Source: Eurosta solidaginis
Taxonomy: Eukaryota > Arthropoda > Insecta > Diptera > Tephritidae
Reading direction: 5' to 3'
Length of the DNA: 64,000 nt
NCBI RefSeq assembly: GCF_040869045.1
Contig: NC_090319.1
Location: 377,471,601-377,535,600 of the forward strand
The notes under the pieces were generated by a model. That model did not search any database and was not told the origin of the DNA. It saw only the letters and a program-made list of their open reading frames with translations. Position 1 is the first letter of the stretch, and each line of letters opens with the position of its first letter. Shown here in pieces: positions 1 to 10,164 of the stretch. Both the position numbers and the translations under genes were made by a program.

Positions 1-389
1 GCGTATATGCATACACGACAAGAATGGGCATAAAGGCAAATTGTTTTACCGTATTCTAATAAATTTGTACATACAATTAATTGAAATTTGACTTTGCTTT
101 AATTGCACTTATCAATTTGGTGGTAAACAAAATACTGCATACATACTTTCAAAACAATTATTATGATAATCATCGTCTTCAATGGCACAAAATTCCAACT
201 CCTTTTTGCATATTTTTTTTGGAAAGATCAATGTCAAGTGTACTTGAACTCAGTTTAGACTTTTATGTTTGCCGCATGCCACAATTGAATATAAGGTTAT
301 TTAGCAGTGACCACTTTTTTTTTGTTTTGGAAAAATGACCTTGAAAATTGGAGCTCGTAAATTATTGCTAATTGAAGCAGTGAAGGAGT
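1..389. other. Unassigned AT-rich flank
   Basis: I see no gene, recognisable repeat or RNA here. It is ordinary AT-rich sequence up to the left inverted repeat of the hAT element at 390. An 85-codon open frame at 81-338 has no recognisable motif. Confidence 0.5.
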
Positions 390-464
390 CAGTGGCGGAT
401 CTAGGATTGTACTTCCGGGGGGGGGGGGGGTTACTTCATTATTTTATGTCGTATATTTGATTGT

Positions 465-804
465 GGCGGCCACCGTGGTGTGATGGTAGCGTGCTCCGCC
501 TACCACACCGTATGCCCTGGGTTCACACCCCAGACAAAGCAACATCAAAATTTTAGAAATAAAGTTTTTCAATCAGAAGGACATTTTTCTAAGCGGGGTC
601 GCCCCTCGGCAGTGTTTGGCAAGCGCTCCGGGTGTATTTCTGCCATGAAAAGCTCTCAGTGAAAACTCATCTGCTTTGCAGATGCCGTTCGGAGTCGGCA
701 TAAAACATGTAGGTCCCGTCCGCCCAATTTGTAGGGAAAATCAAGAGGAGCATGGCGCAAATTGGAAGAGACGCTCGGCCTTAGATCTCTTACATTTATT
801 TTTT
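465..804 (+). mobile_element. tRNA-headed SINE, full copy with target duplication
   Basis: A 340-bp insert is flanked by a perfect 13-bp direct repeat, TATATTTGATTGT, at 452-464 and 805-817. The first ~70 bases resemble a tRNA: a box-A-like segment TGGTGTGATGGTAGCGTGC near 476-494 and a box-B-like GGTTCACACCC at 520-530, the internal RNA polymerase III promoter of tRNA-derived SINEs. The body follows and ends in ACATTTATTTTTT. Related but decayed copies lie at 3607-3845, 16600-16695, 21815-22050 and 38690-38880. The family name is not known to me. Confidence 0.85.
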
Positions 805-906
805 TATATTTGATTGTAACATGATGTCGGCAGGGTGCATTTATTTTGATTTCTACTGATGACCCAAAAGGCAAAACGTTCTCCAGAAAAAAATTTCGAT
901 TATGCA

Positions 907-1788
907 ACAAGTAAGGAAGTCTAAGTTCGGGTGAAACCGAACATTACATACCCAGCTGTACACTTGAAATGCTGTTGTTGTTTGTTTTGTGTGCTTAATA
1001 GTCTTACAAGACTGCGCAATAATGCATGTACAAATATATGGTTCTATTCTGAACAAATTTTTCTTCGAGTTATGACTCCCGAAACATAGAAAATTGCTTA
1101 GTTAATAGGGGAGGTGCCAGGACCATTTTTCTAAAATTTGAAGTTTTTCCTATTTACTGTTATAAATACACTTGGGAATGAAATACCATTGGTATAAAGC
1201 TCTTTTTTTGAAAAGATCTAGCTTATTCGTCCACAACCCTTTTAAAATCTTTTATATAAAAGTGGGCATGGTCCTTAACCGATTTCGTTAATTTTACTCT
1301 GCCGAATTTTGTTACGATTAATAATATTTGTAAGATTGATTTCATCACAAATGGGCGGTGCCACGTCCATTTAAAAATTTTTTCCAAATTTTTATCAAGA
1401 GTCTCAGTATCAGTCCACCCGTCAAATTTCAAAATTCTAGGTGTATTATTTACTAAATAATCAGGTTTTTTGTGTTTTCTAAAATGTTATATACATAAAA
1501 AGTTGGCGCGGTTATCATCCGATTTCGCTCATTTTCAATACCAATCTGTTCTGGCTCCAGATAAGCTTGTGTACCAAATTTGGTGAAGATATCTCAATAT
1601 TTACTCAAGTTATCGTGTTAACGGACAGACGGAAGGAAGGACGGACATGACTCAATCAAAATTTTTTTCGATACTGATGATTTTGATATATGGAAAGCTA
1701 TATCTACCTCGATTCCTTTATACCTGTACAACCAACCTTTATCCAATCAAAGTTATAATACCCTATCTACAAGTACAGCTGGGTATAG
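907..1788 (-). mobile_element. DINE-1-like (helentron-associated) element, copy A
   Basis: In the + orientation the copy starts with AACAAGTAAGGAAG, then a 6-bp-stem hairpin GTTCGG/CCGAAC (925-942), then ACCCAGCTGTA; it ends with TACAGCTGGGTATA (1774-1787). Those last two are inverted copies. Near the end is a GACGGACAGACGG-type run. DINE-1/INE-1 elements of flies have subterminal inverted repeats, a terminal hairpin and a similar GTCCGTCC run, so I place this copy in that group on its minus strand. It lies inside the hAT element at 390-2701. Confidence 0.75.
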
Positions 1789-1984
1789 AAAGAAAGTAGA
1801 CACAAGACAAAAATTGCAAAGCGTCTGCCCAACAAGATGGGCCAATGTCATGAAACGGTATCCACTTACATTGAACTTCAGCCAGCAATATTCGAAGCCT
1901 TTGAAGAGATAGCAGGAGAGAAAAACGACAAAAATTTAGCACAAGCTTCTCGGTTTCAATCTGCTATTTCTAGCGTGCAATTCC

Positions 1985-2320
1985 AAGCGTTGCTGTTATT
2001 GTTGTAGCGATAAGGACACTCCCGAAGACCTTGGGGAGTGTTATCGATGTTGATGGTCCTCTGCCGGATGCAGATCCTGTACGTTCCGGTAACAAGCAGA
2101 ATAAAGGTACCAGCTCGACCATCTCGGGAAACGATTTGTTATGACCACATGAAACCTTCTAGGCCATACCGCCCTACCACCCCCTGATCCATCAGGAGTT
2201 CGGGTTTGCCAGAGCCTCGGCTGTTAATGAAACAGGATTCGCCACGGGTAGGTGAGGCTGACAATTGGGTTGGTTAAGCTATACAATGCGCTGGCAACCC
2301 TTGAGAGAGTCGCGCTACAC
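1985..2320 (+). mobile_element. Short interspersed repeat with conserved hairpin
   Basis: Begins in TGTTGTAGCGATAAGGACA and soon holds an inverted pair built on ACTCCC...GGGGAGT, then ATCGATGTTGATGG, a TACGTTCCGGTAACAAG block and a distal GGTGAGGCTGACAATTGGG block. The same order recurs at 31395-31705, 56625-56945, 62035-62175 (minus) and 63065-63260, with a weaker copy at 36570-36725. I infer a mobile short repeat; I see no clear pol III boxes and no clean target duplication. Confidence 0.65.
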
Positions 2321-2701
2321 AAGAAACCACGCATCAGTAAACATCAATTAAATAGATGCAACGTTCATACTGAGAGCGTCGAAGATTATTATAGAATCGC
2401 ATTATATATTCCATTCCTTGATGCATTCATAACACATATCAAGAGCCGTTACATGAAACACCAACTAATTTTTGAAAATTTCGGTGTTTTGTTCCCCAAA
2501 AATGAATACAACGCTGAAAAATGCAATAAACTGCATGAATTTTATGAAAGTGTTGTGAATTGTTTCAAACCCGAGTTTGCAATGGAAGAAGTCAAAATGT
2601 GGAGAAGGCGAGTCGATGGTCAGAATTTTAAAAACGTATTTGATGCACTTGAGGTTGGTACAATTTTGAACCCGAAAAGCCTCCCCGTAAATCCGCCACT
2701 G
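2321..2701 (+). pseudogene. hAT transposase fragment
   Basis: An open frame continues from the upstream repeat into a protein-like stretch of about 125 residues that I recognise as hAT-transposase-like (the class of zinc-finger MYM/52-kDa-repressor-like proteins). Cues are KKPRISKHQLNR followed by EDYYRIALYIPFLDAFITHI, where hAT proteins typically have a YYR...PFLD.FI segment before a helical insertion. The C-terminal dimerisation part and catalytic residues are missing; the frame runs straight into the right inverted repeat and stops at 2722. It is a truncated relic, not a working gene. Its place beside the terminal repeat supports the hAT call for the enclosing element. Confidence 0.6.
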
Positions 2702-2709
2702 CAACGAGT

Positions 2710-3600
2710 TATACAATTTTGAGTATAGTAATGCAATTTTAAAGTCGAGAAGATCATGAAAGTAACATAAAAAAATAACTTAATAATCAACTGGTATTTT
2801 TTCTACCGCTTCTAAATGTTTTTTTGCTTGCTTAGGAAAAAATTTCAACTGAAAAGCAACAACAAATTAAGCCACATAGTTCTGCTCGATTCATTTGATT
2901 TCGGTTTTCAATTGAATATTTTTCTTAGCAACCAGAAAAGATTTACAAGCGATAGAAAAAAAGGTCTAATTTGTAATTGATTCTCTGAACCTTTTTTCTT
3001 TGCTTCTAAATTGTTTTCTGCTTGCTTGCGTAAATATGATATGCACGATATGAGACAGCAAGGCAACGCAAAGCAAGGAAAGGAACGGATAGAAAGAAAG
3101 AAGGGAGGAGAGAGGAAAAGGCAGAAAAAGGCAGTAGCACTCTCCACTCTTATAATATATGTGACCTGGAATCACGAAAGGGACTTATTGTGCAAAAACA
3201 AGTTTAAGAAGTATATACCTTCATTATTAAAAGCTCATATTAACACATTTTAGTCTAGGGCGGCAAAGTGAGATTTTGAAAGTCAGTCATACATTGAAAT
3301 ATTTTCTTCTTCTATGTATTTGTTTGCGGCACGTGGACCTTATGCGAATTTTTCCATTGTCAATTTAATTATCATTGATGGGTAATACACATTGTTTGTA
3401 AATTAAACCAATTAGAGTAAGTCTTTAATATAGAGATGTGTTTATTTGCAGTGACTTGTCAATTTTTTTTCCTATATATGGTATATTTGTATATACACTT
3501 GAGATATTAAAAGAAAATATGAGAAGTTAAGGTAATAGATATATAAGTCATTCAACCAGTTCATCATAGCAACTACATTACCGTAAAATTTGGAAGAGTA
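2710..3600. other. Unassigned intergenic sequence
   Basis: No gene or repeat recognised. A purine-rich tract of AGAAAG/GGAGAG type runs at about 3055-3135; its open frames on both strands are low-complexity artefacts. Confidence 0.5.
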
Positions 3601-3606
3601 TAAATG

Positions 3607-3845
3607 TGAAAGCAACATCAAAATCTTCAGAAAAGGTTTTTACAACTACAAACAAATGTTCGTAAGAGGTGTGGGCCCTTGACGGTGGTCTGGCATACAC
3701 TTCGACTGTATTTTGGGCATGAAAAGCTTCTCGACGATTCAATTTGTAGAAAAAATTACAAAAAGGAACACGACGGAAATTGAAAAAAAGGTCGGCCCAA
3801 ATCTCTTCGGCGGAATACAACGCCTTGTGCTCTTTTTTCCTTTAC
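3607..3845 (+). mobile_element. Decayed SINE copy
   Basis: Matches the body of the SINE at 465-804: an AAGCAACATCAAAATCTTCA block, then GGGCATGAAAAGCTTCTC, CAATTTGTAGAAAAAATTAC, AAATCTCTTCGG and a T-rich end. The tRNA-like head is missing. Confidence 0.65.
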
Positions 3846-4318
3846 TACACCCGCACAGCCTACGTACATGCCAAATAACTACATGAATGAAAATTTGTAA
3901 ATGAAAATCACAAAAAAAGTGTTTAATAGGGTCTACACACAGTTGTCACGGTCAAGAGTCAGTTTCGATGCGTTAGTGAAAATATTTAAGTTTTTGTCAC
4001 ACAGACATGACTGGTGCTGGCTTGTGAAAATCAAAATGAGTTAGATTTTAACGGTGAGTCAACAAGTATATTTGGATGTACGATTGATCAAAAAATGTCA
4101 AAATCTGTCATTTATATAATATATATCCAATGCATGATTAATCAGATACAAGGTTTAACGTAATTTTTTTCTCATTTTAACCTAGAAGATGAAATTTCAC
4201 AGGATGTTTACAAATAAGGCATACAATGTCTGAAACATTCCTTAATAGCGGTCGTTTTTAATATTTGTATATCCCATACAACTGATTGTTCAGATTTTAT
4301 GAATTTTTGAAATTTTAA
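3846..4318. other. Unassigned intergenic sequence
   Basis: AT-rich sequence without a recognisable gene or repeat. Confidence 0.45.
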
Positions 4319-4325
4319 CACATTA

Positions 4326-4780
4326 TTGTTGAGCTCCATTCATGAAAGGTATGCGGTCTTCGGCTTCTGGATTGAATGCTCAGGACAAGAACTGGCTAAA
4401 TTATTTATACCCCCAGCAACGATAATATCAGCCAGACTTATTAATCTAAGCAAAGAGGATCATGAATTCTCAACGGGTACAATAAGGGACAATGTGGTCT
4501 ACGATATCACGTAAGTAAGTTAAATCTAACTGAAACACAAATCTGTCACTTTTGTGAGCTGGAGGATGAAACAGTGATTCACATTATCAGCGGATGTTTG
4601 TTTATGAGAGTCTCCCATTTAGATGGCGTGACTTTTAATCCATTCAGTAAAAAAGCTTTACTTAAATACATTAAAATCCCCCACATGCGCTAAAAGGTTG
4701 AAGGGTCAACACAACAGATCTAAATAAAGATCACAGTGCATCGAGGCCTAGAAATAATAATAGTTTTAATAATAATTTTC
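4326..4780 (+). pseudogene. Non-LTR retrotransposon C-terminal fragment
   Basis: In the frame starting near 4516 the translation reads TETQICHFCELEDETVIHII followed by SGC. This is the Cx2C...H...C zinc-knuckle-like motif found after RNase H at the C-terminus of R1/LOA/I-type retrotransposons. It is followed by KKALLKYIKIP, a stop, and a tail that also looks like old 3' sequence. The preceding 62-codon frame (4326-4514) may be the upstream part in another frame. Frames are broken and there is no reverse transcriptase, so this is a dead 3' fragment. Confidence 0.55.
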
Positions 4781-4789
4781 CATATTTTC

Positions 4790-4897
4790 CATTTTTCCAT
4801 ATCGAAAAATGGGCGTGGTTATTATATGATTTTGACAAACATATTGTGAGTTGAGATTAGCCCATGTACTAAATTTGGTTAGGATATATGTATATAT
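4790..4897. repeat. Degenerate DINE-1-like sequence left of the solo LTR
   Basis: Contains the ATGGGCGTGGTTATTAT module typical of the DINE-1-like copies. It resumes after the solo LTR at 5377, so the LTR inserted into an older repeat. Confidence 0.45.
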
Positions 4898-5372
4898 TGT
4901 GACGAATACTAAGGGATACTATTTTCTCTAAGCCGATACTAAGCAGTTACTTTTATTTACATAAACAAATCAATCATTATTTATACACATATGTACATAC
5001 ACGCAGCGGGGAGATACTGACAAAAGTATGTAATCATCAGAAAAGTAGTTCTCACATATACACATGCATATGCCTGAGATACTCACAAAAGTATGCAATC
5101 ATCGGTGGAAGTATTATTCACATATACACGCGCATATGGCAATTGTAGTTTATAGCAGAGAGTATAAAAGGAGCGAAAGCTGAGTAAGCAGAATCAGTTT
5201 GTTTTGGACACGCTATCAGTTGCGAAGTGAAATTTAATTGTGAAGTACTTTCAAAGCAGTCTAATAAAGACCATTTTGTCATACAGAATTTTGGAGTGCT
5301 TTATTCAACAGTTTAGCGATACGAACGTTAGTAGAAGGTGTAAAATAAGCGGAGTTCCCCAAATTCGTTACA
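4898..5372 (+). mobile_element. Solo LTR of a Gypsy-type retrotransposon
   Basis: The 475-bp unit begins TGTGACGAAT and ends ATTCGTTACA, a near-perfect inverted pair with TG...CA ends. It is flanked by the 4-bp duplication ATAT (4894-4897 and 5373-5376), typical of LTR integration. Inside are a TATAAAAG box (5163-5170) and, ~100 bp further on, an AATAAA signal (5263-5268), marking U3 and R. No internal retroviral-type region adjoins it, so the element was reduced by recombination between its two LTRs. It is related to the LTR at 17966-18516: both share AACAGTTTAGCGATACGAAC near the 3' end and TTGTGAAGTACTTT upstream. Confidence 0.9.
5163..5170 (+). promoter_or_regulatory. TATA box of the solo LTR
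   Basis: TATAAAAG lies ~100 bp upstream of the LTR poly(A) signal, the expected U3 promoter position. It points rightward. Whether it is active is unknown. Confidence 0.7.
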
Positions 5373-5376
5373 ATAT

Positions 5377-5873
5377 GTATATATTTTGCTTCTCGTATTA
5401 ACGAATGGATGAAAGGAAAAACGAAAGGCTGGGTAGGAAAAGAACGGTGTCTTCCAATCGATTTTGCAAATTTTTACAAGAAACGTGTATTATTCTAAAA
5501 ACAATTCTTATACCGAGTTTCATAAAGATAGATCGAATTTTGTTCGATTTATGCCAATAATAGTGTTATAGAGAGATTACTGAAAAAGAGGAGATCACGC
5601 ATATTTTCAAACATTTTTAAATTGTCTTACTTTACAATACCATATCACTTCTGGAGTGACACGTCGGTATAATTTAGTAATAGACTGCAAATATGTATAT
5701 AGAAATTTTGTTACCATTAGATCTTGTGAGTTATTTAATATTGTATGGCCTCGAACTCGAGAATTTACAAACTTGTTTAACAAACTAGAGGCCAAAAAAC
5801 CAAAAAAAAAAAAAAAATATTCAGATTTCGCAATACTTTTTCAAAATGGGCGTGGTTGATATGGCTTCGCTTA
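5377..5873. repeat. Degenerate repeat between solo LTR and copy B
   Basis: Fragments resemble parts of DINE-1-like copies (phrases such as AAATTTTTACAAGAAAC and a GGGCGTGGTTGATATGG module near 5848). Boundaries cannot be set. A 14-A run sits at about 5803-5818. Confidence 0.35.
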
Positions 5874-7814
5874 TTATACTCAGCATGCTTTGCACACAGA
5901 GTATATTAATTTTGATTGGATAACGGTTGGTTGTACAGGTATAAAGGAATCGAGATAGATATAGATTTCCATATATCAAAATCATCAGTACCGAAAAAAA
6001 ATTTGATTGAGCCATGTCCGTCCGTCCGTCCGTCTGTCCGTTAACACGATAACTAGAGTAAATTTTGAGGTATCTTGATGAAATTTGGTACGTAGGTGCC
6101 TGGGCACTCATCTCAGATCGCTATTTAAAGTGAACGATATCGGACTATAACCACGCCCACTTTTTTCGAAAAACCGAAAAAGTGCGATACTACATTACCA
6201 ACGACGGATATAGCAATGAAGCTTGGTAGGTGGGTTGACCGTATGACGCCGAATAGAAAATTAGTAAAATTTTGGGCAATGAGCGTGGCAGCGTCCACTT
6301 TTAAAAGAAGTAATTTAAAAGTCGTTGAAGATGTCATGATGAAATTTGGCAGGAACGTTACTCCTATTACCATATGTATGCTTAATAAAAATTAGCAAAA
6401 TCGGAGAACGACCACGCCCACTTAAAAAAAAATTTTTTTTAAGTCAAATTTTAACAAAAAATTTAATATCTTTACAGTATATAAGTAAATTTGTTCAAAA
6501 CATACAACTCCAGTAATGATATGGTGCAACAAAATACAAAAATAAAAGAAAATTTCAAAATGGGCGTGGCTCCGCCCTTTTTCATTTAATTTGTCTAGGA
6601 CACTTTTAATGCCATAAGTCGAACAAAAATTTACCAATGCTTGTGAAATTTGGTAGTGGCATACTCTATGACGATAACTGTTTTCTGTGAAAATGGGCGA
6701 AATCGGTTCAAACCACTCCAGTTTTTATACACAGTCCACCGTCTGCCCTTTCTCTCGGCCGTTAACACGATAACTTGAGCAAAAATCGATATATGTTTAC
6801 TAAACTTAGTTCACGTACTTATCTGAAGTCACTTTATCTTGGTATAAAAAATGGCCGATATCCGACTTTTTTGATATCGAAAATTACGAAAAATTAAAAA
6901 AAAAATGCCATAATTCTAGACCAAACACGAAAAAAGGGATGAAACATGGTAATTTGATAGGTTTATTGATGCAAAATATTACTTTAGAAAAAACTTTGTA
7001 AAATGGGTGTGACACGTACCATATTAAGTAGAAGAAAATGAAAAAGTTCTGCAGGGCGAGAGCAGAGGTAGAGAGCGGCCACCACTCCGTTGGAAGGACC
7101 AAGTGGAAAACGATTTAAAATCCCTTGGTGTGACCAATTGGCGCCGGTTGCCGGAGCGAAGGATCGACTGGCGCGCTTTGTTGGAGGGCCATAACCGTTT
7201 AGACGGTTAAGCGCCAATTAAGTAAGTAAGTAAGTGTGCAGGGCGAAATCAAAAGCCCTTGGAATCTTGGCAGGAATACTGTTCGTGGTATTACATATAT
7301 AAATAAATTAGCGATACCCGACAGATGATATTCTGGGTCACCCTGGTCCACATTTTGGTCGAGATCTCGAAAACGCCTTCACATATACAACTAAGGGACA
7401 CTGCCTTTTAAAACCCTCATGAATACCTTTAATTTGATACCCATATCATACAAACACATTATAGAGTCATCCCTGGTCCACCTTTATGGCGATATCTCGA
7501 AAAGGCGTCTACCTATAGAACTTAGGCCCACTCCCTTTTAAATAATCATTAACACTTTTCATTTCATTCTAGAGTCACCCCTGGTCCACCTTTATGGCTA
7601 TATCCCGAAATGGCGTCCACTTACAGAACTATGGCCCACTTCCTTATAAAATACTCTTTAATACCTTCCATTTGATACCCATGTCATACAAACACATTCC
7701 AGGTTTACCATAGGTTCATTTTCCTACATGGTGATTTCCCTTATTTTGTCTCCAAAGCTCTCAGCTGAGTATGTAATGTTCAGTTACACCCGAACTTAGC
7801 CTTCCTTACTTGTT
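5874..7814 (+). mobile_element. DINE-1-like element, copy B (long, mixed ends)
   Basis: Starts TATACTCAGCATGC (5875) and has the CCGTCCGTCCGTC run (~6018). It contains several GGGCGTGG and ACCACGCCCAC modules and ends with CTCAGCTGAGTATG, the hairpin GTTCAG...CCGAAC and CTTAGCCTTCCTTACTTGTT. The inner repeats of the two ends do not match (GCATGC versus GCTGAG), unlike other copies, so two subfamilies may have been joined. A 177-bp retrotransposon tail interrupts it at 7060-7236. Open frames such as 6125-6373 (minus) recur in related copies and are not genes. Confidence 0.75.
7060..7236 (+). pseudogene. 3' tail of an RTE-like retrotransposon, with target duplication
   Basis: A perfect 10-bp direct repeat TGCAGGGCGA (7050-7059 and 7237-7246) brackets the insert. 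It translates as GRERPPLRWKDQVENDLKS, then GVTNWRRL and a stop, the C-terminal end of a reverse-transcriptase polyprotein. The 3' end is AATTAAGTAAGTAAGTAAGT, a tetranucleotide tail. The related copy D keeps the uninterrupted site near 34731-34755, confirming insertion by target-primed reverse transcription with strong 5' truncation. Confidence 0.85.
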
Positions 7815-8370
7815 TTTAATATGTGATACACACTTGTTAATGAATTATCAAGGACAACCATTAGATTTTGATGACGGCTTGCAAAAATTAAAATTTTCTT
7901 CTTCTAGCTATGGGCGGTGCAACGCCAATTTTTACCAAAATTTCACTAATTTAATATTTTTTGTCATAAAGTCAACACATACATCGTTAGCTTAACTCAC
8001 AAAGGCCCTAATCAATAAATTTAAAATTTTACAGGAAAAGTAAAAAACCTTTAACTTTCCCGCTGATCGCATGTATATATGGCGTCTTAAAAGAGGAATA
8101 TTTCTGTTGTTATTGGTCCTGGCAGCTTAAAATTTAAACTAAGAATGTGTTTGAATATATCATACCAAAATCTGCGAAGACCGTATTTCCAAAAACTCTG
8201 TTGGTTTGGGTTTTTGTGAATTATGCTAAAGATAGGTAAATATCGCCTCCGGTAAATAGCTTTAAAACATTTATTGGCATAATAATAACCTTTCTCTAAA
8301 CTCTGTTAAAATTGGGCGACTTACAGTTTAAAAAGATTTGCGGACCACATTAATTTTCAAATGGTATGAT
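7815..8370. repeat. Degenerate DINE-1-like fragment and unassigned sequence
   Basis: The part at 7860-7980 (CTATGGGCGGTGCAACGCC and flanks) matches the interior of copy C (13850-13960). The rest to 8370 is not recognised. Confidence 0.4.
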
Positions 8371-8504
8371 TTTGTGAATATAGGTAGGTAGGTAGGTAGG
8401 TGAAATGTCTGCGACCCTTGTCGCCCAAGTACCTATTTAAAGCAGTTTTGACGCCATGTAACTCCTCTAAAAACATACGGAATGTTACGGTCAATGTATT
8501 ACAA

Positions 8505-8951
8505 CTAGCCAGAGTTGTTGATAAAATTAAGAATATTTGCTAACACAGATAAACCTCTGAGGTCTTCTGGAAACGGGGTTCCAAGGAACCTTAGTCGGGC
8601 CCTAGCTAGAGCCGGGCATTTACACATACATTGTTCTACTGTCTCCCTGGCATTTGGATCTTTGCAGCTTCTGCAGTAGTTATTATACGGAATGCCCATC
8701 TTTTCCGCATGCGTACCTACTGCCCAATGACCGGTGCAGACTGCTATCAGTTTGCGTGTGCTGGCCCTGGATTTGTTCAGAAGACTTCTCGTCCTCTTTC
8801 CATCATATTTTGGCCAAATGGATATTGATATTGCACAGGTGGTGATGTTATTCCACTTTGTTTGTGCTTTCTTCAAGTAGAAGCTTTGTATATTCCCATT
8901 GGCTACTGCTAAGGGTATGCCTACTTCGACACTGGTTATTTCCTCGTTCAT
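8505..8951 (-). pseudogene. C-terminal region of the non-LTR element
   Basis: A 148-codon frame includes KWNNITTCAISISIWPKYDG, GHWAVGTHAEKMGIP and CRSCKDPNARETVEQCMCKC. Related elements have a CX2C...H...C motif here; the histidine appears as glutamine in ETVEQC, a likely decay mutation. It ends NILNFINNSG before the stop. This segment follows RNase H with a frame change, as expected of the C-terminus of the same polyprotein. Confidence 0.7.
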
Positions 8952-9346
8952 CTCCGATGAGCCCCTGCTGGCCAGCTCGTCAGCCTTCTCGATAACTGGG
9001 ATATGAGTCGCTTACAAGCCCACACTAATTTTGAGTTAATTTGTGGCGAGGAAAGCGCTTTTATCGCTGCTTGGCTATCCGATAAGATGCAAACTTTACC
9101 AGCTACATTCAAGCCCTCTAGTGATTTGCAGGCTTGCCAAATCGCGAGGATTTCTGCTTGAAACACGCTGCAGTGCGATGGGAGTCTGAATGATGTAGAC
9201 AAATCTAGGGACTCAGAGTAGACTCCAGCTCCCACTCCAGATTCCAGCTTGGAGCCGTCTGTGTAGATTTGGATGTCGTCGACGCTTATGCCCGGGTCTC
9301 TTCCACTCGTTCCTGCTTGGAATGGCGGTATTACAACCGTACTCAA
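8948..9346 (-). pseudogene. RNase H domain of the non-LTR element
   Basis: A 132-codon frame contains IYTDGSKLESGVGAGVY, then FQAEILAIWQA, then ILSDSQAAIKAL. These hold the expected catalytic acids D, E and D of a retroelement RNase H (first D at residue 30). The domain removes the RNA strand after reverse transcription in RNase-H-bearing non-LTR elements. The fourth conserved acid region is not recognisable, and the frame breaks near 8948 before the C-terminal region. Confidence 0.8.
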
Positions 9347-9779
9347 ACTTCAGTTTACGAGGGTAGTAATCTGTGTCGGTACTACATGTACCATCCGGAA
9401 GTTTCTTTAGGATACTACTATGCCTTTGCTGAGTAACCCTCCAACACCCAGACTCCCGGAGACTTAGTGCAGTTTGTGACGATGTACAAAGTATATGCAA
9501 GTCGATTGGAAGTAGGTGAAAAATGGGGTCTAAAGCAGCTGTGGGGCAAGTGCGTCAGGCCCCTATGGCACCAACACACGCAGTGCGCTGGACTTTTTAC
9601 AAGCTGGTGAGATTATAGCTCTTAATTAGAGCTTCCCGCCAGACTATGGAACCATAGGAAAGCACCGGTCGCACCACCGCCTCGTACATTCAAAGTACCA
9701 TGCTCGGATTGAGTCCCCATTTCTTACCAAACATTGATCTGCAGGCATAGAAGGCGATGCAGGCCCCCGTACCCGGTCT

Positions 9780-10152
9780 TCGATGCATACTTTCCAATTC
9801 AACTTGCAGTCAATTATTAGTCCCAGATACTTGGTACTCGATGACAGGGTTAGTTGCTAGCCTGAGTTTAGCCAAGGCCTTTCCATGATTTCGCTCATTA
9901 CGGAGGGAACCAGAGACCAAGATCGCCACGTCGTCGGCATACGCCACGATCTTAACCCCCCTGCGATAGGTTTTCCTAGGATTTCATTTATGGTGATCAA
10001 CCAAAGCAGAGGTGAAAGAACACGCCGTTGACGCTGCAGGACATATGGTGCTTTCCTCTTAGTTCGTCTCGTGTTGGGACCCCTCCTCAGAGGAGATTCC
10101 AACATGATACTTAAGCCCCTTCTCCACGGCAAGGCGACCAACATTGAAGGGG
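9780..10152 (-). pseudogene. Reverse transcriptase domain (partial, frameshifted)
   Basis: Read from 10152 leftward, successive frames give VLSPLLWLITINEIL and then KIVAYADDVAILVSGSLRNE. The YADD core (+ strand 9928-9942) holds the paired catalytic aspartates of reverse transcriptases. Reading-frame changes are needed between the segments, so the copy is inactive. It would have made DNA from its own RNA during retrotransposition. The fingers and endonuclease parts are absent through 5' truncation at 10152. Confidence 0.75.
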
Positions 10153-10164
10153 TTTGTGAATATA

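Larger units (their letters stand above)
390..2701 (+). mobile_element. Decayed hAT-type DNA transposon with nested insertions
   Basis: The left end begins CAGTGGCGGATCTAGG at 390 and the right end finishes ATCCGCCACTG at 2701, so the first 11 bases are inverted copies. This fits the YARNG start usual for hAT elements. The flanking octamers GAAGGAGT (382-389) and CAACGAGT (2702-2709) agree at 6 of 8 positions, as expected of an old 8-bp target duplication. A run of 14 G (417-430) lies just inside the left end. Inside are a SINE (465-804), a DINE-1-like copy (907-1788), a short hairpin repeat (1985-2320) and a hAT transposase remnant next to the right end. The imperfect duplication is the main weakness of the boundary call. 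Confidence 0.65.
8383..10152 (-). mobile_element. 5'-truncated non-LTR retrotransposon
   Basis: The 1770-bp insert is bracketed by a perfect 12-bp direct repeat TTTGTGAATATA (8371-8382 and 10153-10164). On the minus strand it encodes reverse transcriptase, RNase H and a C-terminal zinc-binding-like region, then a 3' end of tandem ACCT units (+ strand GGTA repeats at 8383-8401). Presence of RNase H fits the R1/LOA/I group. The endonuclease and the front of the reverse transcriptase are missing. Confidence 0.9.

Noticed and set aside
475..545. Possible tRNA gene (box A and box B spacing)
   Set aside because: No acceptor-stem pairing and it forms the head of a 340-bp repeat with a target duplication; related heads recur at 21990-22050 and 38690. 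It is a SINE head.
5821..6373. Minus-strand frames of 96 and 82 codons
   Set aside because: They lie in DINE-1-like copy B and similar frames appear in copies D and E; these are frames over noncoding repeat modules.
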